64,000 bases of DNA from Paenibacillus montanisoli (GTDB lineage Bacteria; Bacillota; Bacilli; Paenibacillales; Paenibacillaceae): assembly GCF_003268025.1 (NCBI RefSeq), contig NZ_QLUW01000001.1, forward strand, positions 1,674,001 through 1,738,000, read 5' to 3'. Both the position numbers and the translations under genes were made by a program. Positions 62,091 through 64,000 of the stretch are shown in pieces (position 1 is the first letter of the stretch; each line of letters begins with the position of its first letter). The notes under the pieces were generated by a model. That model saw only the letters and a program-made list of their open reading frames with translations, did no database searches and was not told the origin of the DNA.

Positions 62091-63698
62091 GTGAACGCTA
62101 TGACACAATTTGAAATCCCCAATCGGCCATTTGCTTCAGAACCGATCACTGGCTTAATGACGCCAGATGGCATTTTTGAGGTCGCTCTTGGAAAGCAAAT
62201 TATTAACGCTCATATTATGAATAACGGCTCAGAGGTCGATCAGGTGCTAGTTTATATTGAGAGCGTCTCAGACCCAGGCATTGTTGTAACACCGAAAACC
62301 TATAGTATTGTCCACGCTGCCACTAGAGTATCCCATCTTTTTAGCTGGGAAGCTGATTTTAGCGCAGCAGCGCCCGGAAAACATATGGTGAGCTTTATTG
62401 TGGTAACGGCTGAAGGGCACGAACGGATAATCAAACCGATATTTGTAACGAAAATGAATTTCAATCCAGCCACCCATTCGTTTTCAATAACCACGTCAGA
62501 GGCAGTACTCGATGTTGCTTTTATAGAAATGATCGGTTCAGGTGAATGTTCAAATAATAAAATAGATAATTCTTGTTGCAGTGACCGATACGATACGAGG
62601 TCGACCATCCTTGATGTTCTTAACGTTGTTGGCAAACTTCAATCCAGCGATCGTGAGTCTTGCAATCTGCTGAGTTATCTCAGCGAAGGTATAAGTGTTA
62701 CAAATAATCCAAACTTTACGCTGTGTGCATCACAATTGCTAGTTGGGAAACTCAAAGCTCAAATTCAGCCGACGCAACCATATGAGGGTCAGTATGGAGA
62801 CTTGCCGTTTCAAGATCCATGGTGGAAGGTTATCCTCGCCGTTGTAACGTTTGTTCTGCTTGTAGCCGCTGCAATTGCAGAAGCCGTCGATGGTTCGGGC
62901 GACGTTACTGCAGGGGGAGGTGGTACGCACGATCTGCCCAATAGCAGCGGCGGCACGTACTGTACGCCTACAGCCACTGGCGGCGGTGCTAGCAAAGTAG
63001 CGGCCGGCTTGCTGGCAGGTGCAGCTACGGTTGCAGCTATTGCTGGTACGAGCGACGTCCGTGATACCTTCCGCAAAGGTCAGGACCAAACTGCACCCGC
63101 CAGTGAGGGAGAACTAACGATAGCTGAAGATCTGGAATTGAGTTTCATTTATCCTGAAGAAATTGTGCCTGGCAAGGCATTCAAGGTCAGTGTCGACTGG
63201 CAGTATCAACGCATCACCACGGAAGGAACATACACCCATAAGGATTCGGAGACTAATACTAACATTCATATCCTGTCCAAGTACGACATTATTGCACCGA
63301 ATGAGGCTAGTCTCCAAGAACCGTTTATCGTTAAATCTCAATTTTATGATGCCGACAACAATCTCTTTGTTGGCAATCAGCTCTTTGTGCAGTGCTTCCT
63401 CATCGGGCCGTCTGGCGAGTGGCGCAGCATCGTCTTGCAAGACAATGGTGTTGGCGAAGATAGAGAAGCCAACGACGGTACCTACACCGGCGTCAAATAC
63501 TTTTCTGCTGACGATCGCATGGGCAGTTGGAAGTACTTTGTGATCGCGCAAGATATTAATCACGCCACTCCGGACATGCAGCCGGAGGAAGCTGCACAGA
63601 TAGTTGGCGGTATGCTCTTGACCAATCAGTTGAGTATCACCTTTGGAGGCGGGAACTGTCCAATTGTATTTGACGGTGAGGTTAACCTTATTGGCTAA
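62091..63698 (+). CDS. Terminal eCIS protein with beta-sandwich domains and an internal membrane segment
   Basis: GTG 62091 follows AAGAGGGTAAAGA (ATG 62100 is an alternative). The 535-residue product has an N-terminal Ig-like domain (residues 25-130), a Cys-rich segment (SGECSNNKIDNSCCSDRY, near residue 150), a hydrophobic helix (residues about 243-265, VILAVVTFVLLVAAAIAEAV), a Gly-rich linker, another hydrophobic patch near 302-320, and a C-terminal sandwich with DNGVGEDREANDGTYTG (near residue 451), resembling calcium-binding choice-of-anchor domains. It has no N-terminal signal peptide. It could anchor the particle to a membrane; this is inference. Confidence 0.65.
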   Translation: MNAMTQFEIPNRPFASEPITGLMTPDGIFEVALGKQIINAHIMNNGSEVDQVLVYIESVSDPGIVVTPKTYSIVHAATRVSHLFSWEADFSAAAPGKHMVSFIVVTAEGHERIIKPIFVTKMNFNPATHSFSITTSEAVLDVAFIEMIGSGECSNNKIDNSCCSDRYDTRSTILDVLNVVGKLQSSDRESCNLLSYLSEGISVTNNPNFTLCASQLLVGKLKAQIQPTQPYEGQYGDLPFQDPWWKVILAVVTFVLLVAAAIAEAVDGSGDVTAGGGGTHDLPNSSGGTYCTPTATGGGASKVAAGLLAGAATVAAIAGTSDVRDTFRKGQDQTAPASEGELTIAEDLELSFIYPEEIVPGKAFKVSVDWQYQRITTEGTYTHKDSETNTNIHILSKYDIIAPNEASLQEPFIVKSQFYDADNNLFVGNQLFVQCFLIGPSGEWRSIVLQDNGVGEDREANDGTYTGVKYFSADDRMGSWKYFVIAQDINHATPDMQPEEAAQIVGGMLLTNQLSITFGGGNCPIVFDGEVNLIG

Positions 63699-63745
63699 AT
63701 TAACCTTCAGCTCCACTTTTAAATTGGTTTTTGGATTAAGCGTAA

Positions 63746-63780
63746 GTAATCCCTATCCTCGCTAGGTGGGGATTATTTTA
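63746..63780 (+). terminator. Intrinsic terminator of the eCIS cluster
   Basis: TAATCCC (63747-63753) pairs with GGGATTA (63770-63776), with an inner stem of weaker quality, followed by TTTTA. Confidence 0.75.
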
Positions 63781-64000
63781 CGTTCTTCCCGGTATGCGAA
63801 GTATAGATTCCAAGGAAAACCGAACCCTGACCTCATCGCTGTCAGTGATAAACGTCCTTTCCGTACGCGCGACGCTACACAGAGCCGGATCATTATCGAT
63901 CAAATGAGCAGCCGATTTGCCGGACGTACCGGGACGCTGCATTTTCAGCAAGCAAAGGATGAAACGCTGCAGACCCCGAATTCTCCCCCTAGCTTCTTTG
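63781..64000. other. Right end of the window, no assignable gene
   Basis: Both strands stay open over much of this stretch. The plus frame at 63790 reads RYAKYRFQGKPNPDLIAVSD and on to the edge with no start codon before ATG at about 63904. A minus-strand frame gives MQRPGTSGKSAAHLIDNDP and ends at TAA near 63780. Neither is recognised and no ribosome site decides between them. It may be a fragment of a gene beyond the window or a degenerate repeat. Confidence 0.35.

Larger units (their letters stand above)
38339..63698 (+). other. Extracellular contractile injection system (eCIS) gene cluster, 20 genes
   Basis: All twenty genes lie on one strand with overlaps or short gaps. Order: sheath, tube, T4-type baseplate protein, linker protein, DUF4255 cap, AAA+ ATPase, small protein, DUF4157-nuclease, tube-like adaptor, LysM, hub, spike, PAAR-like tip, gp25, J-like, second J-like, tail protein I, DUF6519, two beta-sandwich proteins. 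The DUF4255, DUF4157 and AAA+ genes are eCIS hallmarks absent from ordinary phages and type VI systems. No capsid, terminase, portal or lysis genes are present. Decayed integrase debris lies just outside the left edge. Confidence 0.92.

Noticed and set aside
38339-63698. Ordinary prophage tail or type VI secretion
   Set aside because: No capsid, portal, terminase, lysis, TssJLM or ClpV genes; DUF4255, DUF4157 and the AAA+ ATPase point to eCIS.

Overview
The window looks like a chromosomal segment of a Paenibacillus-type Bacillota. Supporting signs are strong GGAGG-type ribosome sites, a T-box leader in front of serS, a bacillithiol-type YpdA reductase, BmrCD-, BdbCD- and OdhAB-type operons, a DUF1540 protein, and GlnR/TnrA-like 17-bp operators. 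No RNA genes other than cis-regulatory leaders and no CRISPR array were seen.

Left part (1-36.5 kb): mostly core or ordinary accessory genes. In order: the start of ypdA (minus); a conserved hypothetical gene behind an array of five palindromes; a heterodimeric multidrug ABC exporter (bmrC/bmrD-like) preceded by a short leader ORF and an intrinsic terminator that look like an attenuator; a repeat-rich 700-bp gap; a T-box-controlled seryl-tRNA synthetase; a MoxR/DUF58/membrane-protein operon; a purine (urate) catabolism cluster lacking xanthine dehydrogenase and headed by two GlnR/TnrA-like boxes around a promoter; a methyltransferase, beta-propeller, esterase and beta-lactamase-fold hydrolase; a frameshifted ABC exporter; a sugar isomerase-type protein; a ClC channel; a secreted NlpC/P60 hydrolase; a copper-chaperone pair; a DinG-like helicase; the BdbD/BdbC thiol-oxidase pair; odhA-odhB; a dGTPase; small hypotheticals; and a glutathione-peroxidase-like gene.

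Junction (36.6-38.3 kb): a decayed tyrosine integrase with frameshifts, another broken ORF and AT-rich sequence with no intact gene. This is the debris expected beside an inserted element.

Right part (38.3-63.7 kb): a compact, single-strand cluster of 20 genes encoding an extracellular contractile injection system (eCIS): one sheath, a tube, baseplate parts (T4-type baseplate protein, tube-like adaptor, LysM, split hub and spike, PAAR-like tip, gp25, two J-like wedges, tail protein I), a DUF4255 tail cap, an AAA+ ATPase, a DUF4157 protein fused to a predicted HNH-type nuclease toxin (the likely payload), a DUF6519 protein and two terminal beta-sandwich proteins, the last with a membrane segment. 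No tape-measure gene and no separate classical tail-fibre gene are recognisable inside the window. Codon choice in this block is visibly less GC3-biased than in the left part, which fits horizontal acquisition. The cluster closes with a terminator at about 63.75 kb.
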